From positions 1 to 7,186 of the forward strand of contig JAFCEI010000035.1 in the NCBI GenBank assembly GCA_017609245.1: 7,186 nt of DNA. Direction: 5' to 3'. Origin of the DNA: Candidatus Woesearchaeota archaeon (GTDB lineage Archaea > Nanobdellota > Nanobdellia > Woesearchaeales > JAFCFN01). A program made the position numbers and the translations under genes. This document shows positions 1-6,585 of this stretch, one piece after another. The notes beneath the pieces are model-generated. The model was given only the letters and a program-made list of their open reading frames with translations, had not been told where the DNA came from and did no database searches. The first letter of the stretch is position 1, and each line of letters begins with the position of its first letter.

Positions 1-75
1 AACAAGAGCAACTATAGAATAGAGAAGCAAGCTCCATATGATGTTCCTTCCAAGCAAATACCTTTCACGTAGCTA
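1..75 (-). other. Open in-frame continuation beyond the TAG stop of the TadC/ArlJ-like gene
   Basis: Directly after the TAG (73-75) the same frame stays open to the window edge for 24 codons. It begins with Leu-Arg-Glu-Arg-Tyr and continues LLGRNIIWSLLLYSIVALV, which looks like a charged loop followed by a membrane helix. Proteins of the ArlJ/TadC family, as I remember them, commonly end with a Gly-containing short loop and a last membrane helix, which is what this would supply. A premature stop (one base from AAG, GAG or CAG), a recoded amber codon, or a sequence error could each explain it. Alternatives are a separate downstream gene starting at TTG (55-57), or an ATG at 35-37 preceded by GGAAGGA whose 12 visible codons are unremarkable. 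Confidence 0.5.
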
Positions 76-2097
76 ATCACTGCCATTTACGATCCCATTC
101 TCGATAATTGTAAGTATCCAGATCATCTGCACAATATACAACCCTACAATTATCTGGAAAAAGTAAGTTGGGATGCCGTCGCCAAACAGCCCTGCAAACC
201 CTCCGATTCCTCCAGCAGCCTCCCCTTGCATAGCTGCCTGGCCCATGTAAGCGCTTAACTTACCGATAATGTTCGTGATCATGGAGGTTATTCCGATAAC
301 AATACCTGCAATTATCGGAGCCAGGAAATTGATCTGGCTTTTCATGGAACTGATGATATCTGCCAACAGGTCTTTCAGCCTCTCATCAACCTTGTGCATC
401 TCTTTGATATACCTGCTTATGTTTATCAGGGCCTGGGCAGCAACACGAGGCCCTTTCTTGACACTGGTTATCAGGACCTTCATCGAGCTTTCGATAATAT
501 TGGAGGGAAAATAGACCAATGCGCCAGACTTGGGGTTGAAGATAGCATTTTCAACACTCATGCCCAAGCTTCTTATGTTTGTAGCAACAATTTCAAAAAA
601 TTTTCCAGCCCTGGTCCCGGTCATCACAGAGCTGACCCTGTCAAAAGCAATCTCAGCAGGGATACCATCCCCCAGCCTGTTGCCTAATTGAAAAAGCGCA
701 GAACCAAACTCATCCTCAAGCTTTCTGCTGTTCTCACGTATCTTGATCACATTCTGGCTCCTTAACTTATAATAGACCCCCAGAGACAATCCAAATGATA
801 GTACCAAAAATATTCCCAATATTGTTGCACCAATACCATAAGGACCGATCATCTCTCCAACTGACGGCCCTTCAGTAGCAGTGCTCATCCTATATCCTAA
901 GAACTCAAAACCAGGGATGATCTCTGAATCAGGATAACCAAGACTATGCAATATCAAAGGGCTTATCCCAAGCAGGAACAGCACAATAAAGACAAAAACA
1001 GCGACCCATGCAGGATGTATCTTGACCTCCAGCCGGCCTATCCTGAACAATATGTTCCTGTATTTCTTAAGCTGAGGATTTTCTTCAGAAATATCTGTAT
1101 CACCATACCCGGTAGGCCTGCGACTAAGGATTGTCTTTCCCAAATAGAACACTAAGATAGGTAAAGTAACATTATACAACATAGCAAGATGATACCATTT
1201 GACATTGGGCATAAATGATACAAGCAAAGGCAGTATGACCAACCCGAGGATAGGCAGTATTATCCCAAGCATGTGGAGCATCGTGATTGGGCTTTTAAGG
1301 TTATGGGCATAATGAAGCATCTTTTCATATGTCTCTTCAAGTATAACTGTAAGCGCTTTATCCAGAGCATTTAATCTTCTTTCTTCACTCCCTTCATACA
1401 GGCTTCCTTCGATAAGATGAAAACTCTCGACAAACTCCATGTTCCACTTTTTCCACCCTTCGAGATAAATGTCCAAGCTCTCTTTGATAGATTCATACTT
1501 TGCAGTCTCAACATCCCATATCACTTTTTTCAGGTCAAGGCCAAGAGGAGCACCCAGATGATCAGCTGCAAACTTGACAGCCAGCTCAAGATTAGAGGTG
1601 TGTCTCATATAAGTCACAACATAGAATATAGACAATACCATCTGATTAGATGTTTTCAATCTCCAGTTGTTTGCCAGAAATACAGGAACTTGGTCAAGTG
1701 GCTTGATCGCCACAACAGCCAATATCAAGAAGAACAACGGGAAAAACAAGGACCCAAATGCAACAAAAGACACCAATGCTCCGAACAACCCAAATAATAT
1801 GGGAAATAGAAGTGAAAATGAAGTTGTTCCAGCAGGAGTAACATTAAGGTGGCATGTAGCAATAGCTTCCTGCAACTCAGCTCCTCTTTTAGGGTCAGGC
1901 TTTACCTTGAGTATCTTCTCAGAAAGATTACAAAGCTTTTCATACGTGTTCAGATGGCCGGGCAATATCTCTTTTCTGAACTCCTGATATTCTTTTGTCC
2001 TGATTACAGGCTCTTTTGCCCCAGGCCCTCCAAGCTCTTGTTCTAATTTCTTCTTGTATTTCTCCAGTAAACTATCATATTTTTCAGGTATAGCCAT
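73..2097 (-). CDS. TadC/ArlJ-like (GspF family) membrane platform protein with two T2SSF domains
   Basis: Likely inner-membrane platform of a type IV filament or type II secretion-like machine, the partner on which the ATPase encoded just upstream would act. The 674-aa product has a charged cytoplasmic N-terminus (1-90), a hydrophobic hairpin (about 93-131), a first helical T2SSF-like domain (about 150-270) followed by membrane segments (about 273-293 and 304-320), further segments (361-383, 420-442), a second T2SSF-like domain (about 458-588, including FGSALFQLGNRLGDGIPAEI) and final segments (590-612, 643-665). The duplicated layout fits archaeal ArlJ/TadC-like proteins rather than the shorter single-domain bacterial TadB/TadC. 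The ATG lies 11 bp after the ATPase stop, so the two are surely co-transcribed; the preceding GGTTCTAACGA is at best a poor ribosome site. The TAG stop seems early, because the same frame continues with another hydrophobic stretch to the window edge. Family assignment rests on topology and recognised sequence style, so the exact subfamily is uncertain. Confidence 0.87.
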   Translation of the reverse strand: MAIPEKYDSLLEKYKKKLEQELGGPGAKEPVIRTKEYQEFRKEILPGHLNTYEKLCNLSEKILKVKPDPKRGAELQEAIATCHLNVTPAGTTSFSLLFPILFGLFGALVSFVAFGSLFFPLFFLILAVVAIKPLDQVPVFLANNWRLKTSNQMVLSIFYVVTYMRHTSNLELAVKFAADHLGAPLGLDLKKVIWDVETAKYESIKESLDIYLEGWKKWNMEFVESFHLIEGSLYEGSEERRLNALDKALTVILEETYEKMLHYAHNLKSPITMLHMLGIILPILGLVILPLLVSFMPNVKWYHLAMLYNVTLPILVFYLGKTILSRRPTGYGDTDISEENPQLKKYRNILFRIGRLEVKIHPAWVAVFVFIVLFLLGISPLILHSLGYPDSEIIPGFEFLGYRMSTATEGPSVGEMIGPYGIGATILGIFLVLSFGLSLGVYYKLRSQNVIKIRENSRKLEDEFGSALFQLGNRLGDGIPAEIAFDRVSSVMTGTRAGKFFEIVATNIRSLGMSVENAIFNPKSGALVYFPSNIIESSMKVLITSVKKGPRVAAQALINISRYIKEMHKVDERLKDLLADIISSMKSQINFLAPIIAGIVIGITSMITNIIGKLSAYMGQAAMQGEAAGGIGGFAGLFGDGIPTYFFQIIVGLYIVQMIWILTIIENGIVNGSD

Positions 2098-2108
2098 TCG
2101 TTAGAACC

Positions 2109-4379
2109 CTATTTTTTCTTAACAGCCCTTTTCAGCCATTCATTCCACTCAAAATAAATCCTTTTGCTGTCCAATGTGCCAACTTCTTCCTTGACCTTGT
2201 CGCTTATCTTGTGAAACTCGTCATTGCTCAGTATCACAAAAGGAGCTTCTAATAATTCAGGATGATTTGTTTTCTTTGCAAAATCGACCAGTCTCTCTTT
2301 GGTCTTTGCCCTCAGTGTTATGTTGTCCCACACAGCATCCCAGTTTCCAGCCCATTCCTTTACATTTCCTGCGATTGCCTTAAGCACATCACTGTCACCA
2401 TTGATCAGGTCACTGCTCGGCTCCATCTGGTCTGTTTTAGTGTCATATTTCATAAGATCGACAAATCCGCCCTCTAGACTAGGGTCATTTTCCCAATGCT
2501 TTCTCACTTCAGTAAGCTGCGTAGTCCTTTTCCACCTGTGCAGCCCGTCAGAACTTCTTATAGGATTGCACACGAGGATGATATCAGTTGCCTTGAAACT
2601 GGTCCTCGGAACTTTAAGGTCATTCACAACCCTGTCAAACACACCATACGGGCTCTCGCCATGGATAGTTCCTGCAACAGTGTTTGCCATGGCACCTATT
2701 CTCATCGCTTCATACAATGCCAGAGCCTCGCTGCTTCTCACTTCACCGATTATCAGTGCAGAATCACCTAACCTTAAGCTGGTCCTTATTCCCTCATCAG
2801 CAGGGACTTCTGTTCCCCCTCTTGCCAATGCAGACCTTACTTTCATGGATTGGATATTATATCCCTCGCCCATCAGCGCCTCTGTCGGCAGTTCTAATGT
2901 ATCTTCAATCGTAAGCAGCCTGTATTTTCTCATGATCTCAACCATCAATGCAGCCAGCATAGACGTCTTTCCAGAAGATCTTGTCCCTGCAATCAGCATT
3001 GTTCGTGTTCCGTCGACCAAGAAGCTCAAGAGCCCTGCTGTCAGCGGATTGATCATGCCATTTGCGATGAATAGAGGAAGAGTCCATGGCCTGTCCCTGT
3101 GTCTTCTGAATGCATAGGCAAGCCCGCTCGGATTTAGCGGAGCAGTTATAGCAGCAACTCTTGCTCTCGCTCCTGGCAAAGACAGTTCAGTATCTAAGAT
3201 GGGGTTTGCTTCATCCAGAGGCCTTCCGGACATAAGCCTCAGCTTAGCTGCCCAGCTTTCAGCTTCAGCCCTGACAGGGACGATGTTTGTCTTGCAGTCA
3301 GCATGATCAGCATGCACGATGAACATGGGAGTCTGCCCCATAGGAGAGTTTATTGTCAGGTCCTGGACTTTTTCATCAGCCAGCAGAACCTCGATCAATC
3401 CAAAACCTACAGTGTATCTTACCAATATCTTTGTCAGCTCATCAACCTCTTTTGAGCTTAATCTTAAATTCCTATTTCCTGCCAGTTCTTCAATCAGGTC
3501 ATGACCGACATTATAAAACACCTGCCTCATCCTTTCTGGATCAACAAATTCAGCTTTTTGCGGTTTGTGTTCAGCCATAACCTTCCTTGCTGTATCAAGA
3601 AGCTCATACTTGTCTTCATTCAGCTTAAATTCAGGAGGCACAATATGATAAAGATTTTGCACAGTGTCAGGCATTGAAAAGATGGTCACCTCAGTTCCAT
3701 TAACAGTATATGTGTCAATCTCCTCTGCCCCAAGAGGATAGCTTGCCATAAGCCTTGTAAACATAAAATCAGGCTTTATCAACGGCCTGAAAATCCTTTT
3801 ATATATTGACCTATCACCTATCTTATAGCCTGCTAAAAATGGCTCAGCCATCTTGATGAGAGCTGTTTTTTCAATCTCATTTATCAGATACTCAAGAACA
3901 TTAACATACTGCTGCATGCACGGCAGACACCTCTTGTCAATAATCCTCTCTATCTTTATCTTTTCTCTTCTCAATTCCCTTCTCAGCTCAACATATGCTC
4001 CAATAGGGTCTGATTTGAACAATCTCAAAAAAGTGTTTTGGATAAATGAATATCTTTCATTATAACATCTCTCGCATCCTTCAGGAGCAGTCCCCATCGC
4101 TCCATACCCGGTCAACTCTTTCTGCTTGACCAGCCTACTGTAAAGTTTTGCAATCTCAAGCAAAAACTGCACCTGTGAATAATCATATTCATAATCTCTT
4201 TTTTGATAGTAAAGGATCCGCGTAACCTGCCCAACTTCAAGCAAGATATCAATAGTTCTTGACATCAGGACAGAATCATCTTCAATAGAAGGAGTGTAAG
4301 GATATGCATCAAGATTAATCCTTAGAACAACTTCGCCTGCTTCTCTAATTACATCATACGCCCAAGTCTTTTCTGGCAT
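2109..4379 (-). CDS. Type II/IV secretion or archaellum-type hexameric ATPase (GspE/TadA/ArlI superfamily)
   Basis: Cytoplasmic NTPase expected to power filament assembly or secretion through the platform protein encoded directly downstream. All motor motifs are visible: Walker A GTRSSGKT (465-472), Asp box LLTIEDTLEL (488-497), Walker B SALIIGEVRSSEA with the catalytic Glu at 546, and the His box TIHGES with His573. The N-terminal half (1-440) holds the usual N-terminal domain and linker, plus two CxxC pairs (C102/C105 and C151/C154) that look like a metal site. About 130 residues follow the motor core (about 625-756), ending in a basic RAVKKK tail, which makes the protein longer than typical 500-550-aa ArlI. 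The ATG is supported by a strong GAGGTGA site three bases upstream and a TATA box further up. It is first gene of a minus-strand pair. The family call is firm; whether it serves pili, an archaellum or secretion cannot be read from this protein alone. Confidence 0.95.
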   Translation of the reverse strand: MPEKTWAYDVIREAGEVVLRINLDAYPYTPSIEDDSVLMSRTIDILLEVGQVTRILYYQKRDYEYDYSQVQFLLEIAKLYSRLVKQKELTGYGAMGTAPEGCERCYNERYSFIQNTFLRLFKSDPIGAYVELRRELRREKIKIERIIDKRCLPCMQQYVNVLEYLINEIEKTALIKMAEPFLAGYKIGDRSIYKRIFRPLIKPDFMFTRLMASYPLGAEEIDTYTVNGTEVTIFSMPDTVQNLYHIVPPEFKLNEDKYELLDTARKVMAEHKPQKAEFVDPERMRQVFYNVGHDLIEELAGNRNLRLSSKEVDELTKILVRYTVGFGLIEVLLADEKVQDLTINSPMGQTPMFIVHADHADCKTNIVPVRAEAESWAAKLRLMSGRPLDEANPILDTELSLPGARARVAAITAPLNPSGLAYAFRRHRDRPWTLPLFIANGMINPLTAGLLSFLVDGTRTMLIAGTRSSGKTSMLAALMVEIMRKYRLLTIEDTLELPTEALMGEGYNIQSMKVRSALARGGTEVPADEGIRTSLRLGDSALIIGEVRSSEALALYEAMRIGAMANTVAGTIHGESPYGVFDRVVNDLKVPRTSFKATDIILVCNPIRSSDGLHRWKRTTQLTEVRKHWENDPSLEGGFVDLMKYDTKTDQMEPSSDLINGDSDVLKAIAGNVKEWAGNWDAVWDNITLRAKTKERLVDFAKKTNHPELLEAPFVILSNDEFHKISDKVKEEVGTLDSKRIYFEWNEWLKRAVKKK

Positions 4380-4382
4380 GCT

Positions 4383-4389
4383 TCACCTC
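4383..4389 (-). promoter_or_regulatory. Strong Shine-Dalgarno site of the ATPase gene
   Basis: The minus strand reads GAGGTGA, then AGC, then the ATG. This matches the archaeal 16S 3' end complement (GGAGGTGAT) over seven bases and fixes the ATPase start. It is the only convincing ribosome site in the window. Confidence 0.8.
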
Positions 4390-4394
4390 TTTTT

Positions 4395-4410
4395 AAAAGA
4401 TATATTTAAA
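4395..4410 (+). promoter_or_regulatory. Putative BRE/TATA element for the coiled-coil genes
   Basis: The plus strand reads AAAAGA followed by TATATTTAAA, which fits a purine-rich BRE next to a TATA box. Transcription would begin near 4432, leaving about 17 bases before the ATG at 4449 and no ribosome site. The element is nearly palindromic and could also be read on the other strand, so orientation is uncertain. Confidence 0.4.
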
Positions 4411-4429
4411 TATCAAAGGTTTTTTAGTA

Positions 4430-4437
4430 TATATAAA
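4430..4437 (-). promoter_or_regulatory. TATA box for the ATPase-platform operon
   Basis: The minus strand reads TTTATATA, the archaeal TATA consensus, with an A-rich stretch upstream. With the usual 25-27 base spacing, transcription would begin near 4407, giving a leader of about 28 bases that includes the GAGGTGA site. Position and consensus are seen; the start point is inferred. Confidence 0.6.
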
Positions 4438-4448
4438 TATTTTGTAAA

Positions 4449-4862
4449 ATGCCTGAAGAATTTTCACCTATACAGGAAAAAAGAGGCAGAGAACCTGCAC
4501 CAAGTGCAGCTGCTTCTGCAACTGAATTTAGCAGGGTAACTTCTAGATTAAGGCTTATTGAAGATACTGTAGAGAACCTGAGAGCAAAAGTTCAGATGAC
4601 AAGCGAAAACATGCTCTCTGCTGACAGGGACATCAGGTCTGAGCTAAAAGCCATAAACTCAGATATCAACAAGCTGAAGATGGATATTGAAAGCATAAAA
4701 TCCAGCATAAGCTCAATGATCAGCGAAATAAAAAATTATGCAAGAAAAGAGGATATGGTGACACTGAAAAAATATATTGACCTGTGGCAGCCCCTAGATT
4801 TTGTGACAAGGAAAGAGGTTGAAAACATAATCAAGGAATTATTAGAAGAGCGAAAGGTTTAA
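4449..4862 (+). CDS. Small coiled-coil protein resembling archaellum C/D/E accessory proteins
   Basis: A 137-aa soluble protein without signal peptide or membrane segment. A Pro/Ala/Ser-rich, probably disordered N-terminus (1-30) precedes a long charged heptad-rich helix (about 34-97, e.g. LKAINSDINKLKMDIESIKS). The compact C-terminal part (about 98-135) contains YIDLWQPLDFVTRKEV and looks like a folded conserved segment. Coiled coil plus a short C-terminal region with an aromatic/Pro core recalls archaeal ArlC/ArlD/ArlE proteins, which form the cytoplasmic ring or switch complex of archaella; this resemblance is from memory and is not a computed match. Divergent from the ATPase across 69 bp, and followed 25 bp later by a second coiled-coil gene. 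No Shine-Dalgarno precedes the ATG. A cytoplasmic adaptor of the neighbouring motor is a reasonable but unproven role. Confidence 0.82.
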   Translation: MPEEFSPIQEKRGREPAPSAAASATEFSRVTSRLRLIEDTVENLRAKVQMTSENMLSADRDIRSELKAINSDINKLKMDIESIKSSISSMISEIKNYARKEDMVTLKKYIDLWQPLDFVTRKEVENIIKELLEERKV

Positions 4863-4868
4863 AAAATA
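4858..4868 (+). promoter_or_regulatory. Possible internal TATA-like element before the 206-aa coiled-coil gene
   Basis: TTTAAAAAATA spans the stop codon of the preceding gene and is centred 25 bases before the ATG at 4888, the spacing expected for a leaderless transcript. No ribosome site lies in the 25-bp gap. The match is loose in AT-rich DNA, and simple co-transcription with the upstream gene is equally likely. Confidence 0.25.
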
Positions 4869-4887
4869 CTAACTATTATAAGATAAA

Positions 4888-5508
4888 ATGGCATTATTTG
4901 GAAAAAAAGAGGCTCCTAAAGAAAAACAAGCTGGTTCTTTGATAGGGATTATTAATTATATGAAAAATCAGGGATATGCTGATGATGAGATAGTTGAATA
5001 TCTGCAGAACCAGGGCTATAACTCAGCCCAGATATTTGATGCAATGTCCCAGACAGAGCAAAAAGCAGAGGAAAAACAGCCAATCTCAGGGCCGCCAAGT
5101 ATGCCATCGCCTGCTCCAGCTCCAGCACCGATGCAAGCACCAGCTCCCATGGCAGAGCCAAGGGCAGATGTGAGGGAAAGGGTTGAAGAGTTGGCAGAAG
5201 CCATAATAGAAGAAAAATGGTCAAGTTTGGTCAAAAATGTTGAAAAGATAGCCCTATGGAAAGACAAGACAGAAGAAAGAATAGCTCAGCTTGAGCAGAA
5301 GATGAAAGACCTCAAAGATCAGTTTGACAAGCTTCACACAGGAGTTTTAGGTCAGATATCAGAATACAGCAAAGGAGTTTCTGATGTCGGCACAGAAGTA
5401 AAAGCATTGTCAGAAGTTTTCAAAAAGACTTTGCCAACATTCACCCAGAACATAGCTGACCTTCAGAGAATCACAAAGAAGCTGAAAACTCCAAAAAAAT
5501 CTAAATGA
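4888..5508 (+). CDS. Coiled-coil protein with tandem N-terminal helical repeat and Pro/Ala linker
   Basis: A 206-aa soluble protein of unknown function. After a basic start (MALFGKKEAPKEKQ), residues 23-50 are two consecutive 14-residue units, NYMKNQGYADDEIV and EYLQNQGYNSAQIF, sharing the core NQGY; they read like a short helical, UBA-like or wing-like module that could bind a partner. A Pro/Ala/Met-rich linker (about 66-92) leads to a long helical region (94-200) with clear heptads around 112-150 (RIAQLEQKMKDLKDQFDKL). The basic tail is KKLKTPKKSK. No Cys, signal peptide or membrane helix is present. I recall similar coiled-coil proteins as conserved hypotheticals in DPANN genomes but cannot name a family. 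It is second in a plus-strand pair with another coiled-coil gene and converges on the membrane-protein trio 14 bp away. A structural or adaptor role beside the secretion motor is inferred from context only. Confidence 0.85.
   Translation: MALFGKKEAPKEKQAGSLIGIINYMKNQGYADDEIVEYLQNQGYNSAQIFDAMSQTEQKAEEKQPISGPPSMPSPAPAPAPMQAPAPMAEPRADVRERVEELAEAIIEEKWSSLVKNVEKIALWKDKTEERIAQLEQKMKDLKDQFDKLHTGVLGQISEYSKGVSDVGTEVKALSEVFKKTLPTFTQNIADLQRITKKLKTPKKSK
5493..5499 (-). terminator. T7 run downstream of the membrane-protein trio
   Basis: On the minus strand seven T residues occur 24 bases beyond the stop of the last trio gene, inside the 3' end of the convergent coiled-coil gene where they are AAA/AAA Lys codons. 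An archaeal polymerase could stop here, so the two convergent transcripts would overlap slightly at their 3' ends. Confidence 0.35.
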
Positions 5509-5517
5509 TCTTTTTCT
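5509..5517 (+). terminator. T-rich terminator after the coiled-coil pair
   Basis: TCTTTTTCT follows immediately after the TGA stop. Short T runs without hairpins are typical archaeal termination signals, so this is a plausible end for the plus-strand transcript. Confidence 0.4.
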
Positions 5518-5522
5518 AAGAA

Positions 5523-6032
5523 CTACGCGCGAACCTTCCCAGCTAGTTCATTTATTGCAAATATGCCGATCAAGAAAACAGCTATCAGGCCCAGGATATT
5601 GGGGTCCAATAAGATGGAGCTTGTCTTGTCCTTGACGCCTTCTGCTGCTGGCTGCGCAGAATAGATAAATGCAAAGACAATGATCACTATAAGCATGATT
5701 ATCAAGACCCAATGAACAGTCGGCTCCTGCACGATCTTTGTAAAGTCAACACCTTTGCCGCCAAAAAACATCCCCCCTACCATGATGAAAAATATCAAAA
5801 GAAATACAATCACAAACCACGGCGATGCAAATGATATCATTGCAACAACCCTATCTGACAGCATAGACAGTATAGCCAAAAACACAGCGATCAGAGCATT
5901 TATGCCCTGCTTGCCTTCCCCAAATATCTTGACTTTCTCGAGTATGCCAAAAGCAACTACAAAAACAAATAAAAAAACAAACAAGCTAGAAAATCTTTCC
6001 AATATTCCGGTTGTCCCGAGGAATGTTACCAT
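5523..6032 (-). CDS. Polytopic membrane protein, third of three paralogs
   Basis: A 169-aa hydrophobic protein with about five membrane segments (roughly 13-31, 44-66, 71-90, 107-124, 144-161). The first segment ends in GILEKVKIFGEG (29-40), the counterpart of ILEKTKVFG and IADKVKLLG in the two genes upstream, followed by a second segment (INALIAVFLAILSMLSDRVV) that aligns in position with theirs. A polar loop (about 91-106) separates the third and fourth segments. It lacks the DVxLPFLLIF form of segment one found in the other two and seems the most diverged copy. The ATG is one base after the TAA of the preceding gene, implying translational coupling; no ribosome site is visible. It ends with TAG, and its next neighbour is convergent. 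Function unknown; an envelope component of the adjacent filament or secretion machine is a guess from context. Confidence 0.85.
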   Translation of the reverse strand: MVTFLGTTGILERFSSLFVFLFVFVVAFGILEKVKIFGEGKQGINALIAVFLAILSMLSDRVVAMISFASPWFVIVFLLIFFIMVGGMFFGGKGVDFTKIVQEPTVHWVLIIMLIVIIVFAFIYSAQPAAEGVKDKTSSILLDPNILGLIAVFLIGIFAINELAGKVRA

Positions 6033-6033
6033 C

Positions 6034-6585
6034 TTATGATTTTTGTATCTTTTCTACAATCTCAATAGGTCTTCCGCCTTTGCCGCCTGTAATCATCCAG
6101 ATAGCCAGGCCAAACACCAACAATATCACTACAATTGATTGTAGGGCAGGGTCATCCAGCCAAGCTGCTAGCTGATGGCCAGGAAGTATCTCAGCAGCAT
6201 TTGCAAAAATATATAATATGATCAGGATCGAGATTATGACTGCAAATGTAACCAGATCCTTCCCCCATCTTGCACCCATCATTCCAGTAAGTATCATCAG
6301 CATCAGCACAGCAACAATGACAACAGCTATCTGAGGAAGCGCAGAATTGATTATCTCTACAACATCAGATCCAGGAGGATAGCTGTATGTGACATGGGGC
6401 ATAATGACTGCTAAAGCCATGACCAATGCAAGAATTATGTGTGTATTCTTGTTCTCCCCAAGAAGCTTGACCTTATCAGCTATAGCATAAACAACAGCAA
6501 AAATAAGCAGAAATGGCAGAATTACATCCATCAATCCCCAGCTTTCCCATAACTGGAGAATATACTCGAGATTAAAATATGCCAT
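6034..6585 (-). CDS. Polytopic membrane protein, second of three paralogs
   Basis: A 183-aa membrane protein with about five hydrophobic segments (roughly 19-36, 49-64, 83-103, 110-128, 148-166). The N-terminal part, GLMDVILPFLLIFAVVYAIA followed by DKVKLLGENK, is clearly related to the same region of the upstream gene (GIYDVVLPFLLIFTIVFAIL then EKTKVFG). The loop between segments two and three (62-80, VTYSYPPGSDV) is longer and more polar than in the last paralog. The tail after the last segment is short and charged (GGKGGRPIEIVEKIQKS). The ATG overlaps the TAA of the preceding gene in TAATG, and an imperfect GAGTGA lies four bases upstream, so re-initiation after the upstream gene is likely. 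No enzyme motif or Cys/His cluster is seen. Function not recognised. Confidence 0.87.
   Translation of the reverse strand: MAYFNLEYILQLWESWGLMDVILPFLLIFAVVYAIADKVKLLGENKNTHIILALVMALAVIMPHVTYSYPPGSDVVEIINSALPQIAVVIVAVLMLMILTGMMGARWGKDLVTFAVIISILIILYIFANAAEILPGHQLAAWLDDPALQSIVVILLVFGLAIWMITGGKGGRPIEIVEKIQKS

Noticed and set aside
1..37. Downstream gene starting at the ATG at 35-37 with GGAAGGA upstream
   Set aside because: Only 12 codons are visible and the product looks unremarkable, whereas the frame continuing the platform gene encodes a convincing membrane helix. Not excluded.
1417..1797. Plus-strand open frames inside the platform gene
   Set aside because: Antisense to a gene with clear membrane topology and homology style; no promoter, ribosome site or recognisable domain.
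2299..3117. Long plus-strand open frame of 272 codons
   Set aside because: It lies wholly antisense to the motor domain of the ATPase, whose motifs are intact; its translation is Ser/Leu-rich without any domain, as expected for a shadow frame.
4401..4413. TATATTTAAATAT palindrome as a repressor operator
   Set aside because: In AT-rich archaeal promoters such symmetry arises easily from TATA elements; there is no second copy or nearby regulator to support an operator.
4952..5267. Minus-strand open frames within the 206-aa coiled-coil gene
   Set aside because: They mirror the Pro/Ala-rich linker and heptad codons of the real gene and have no start signals.
5755..6039. Plus-strand frame rich in Thr/Asn opposite the third membrane paralog
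   Set aside because: Thr/Asn-rich composition is the usual antisense of hydrophobic codons; the minus-strand gene is well supported.
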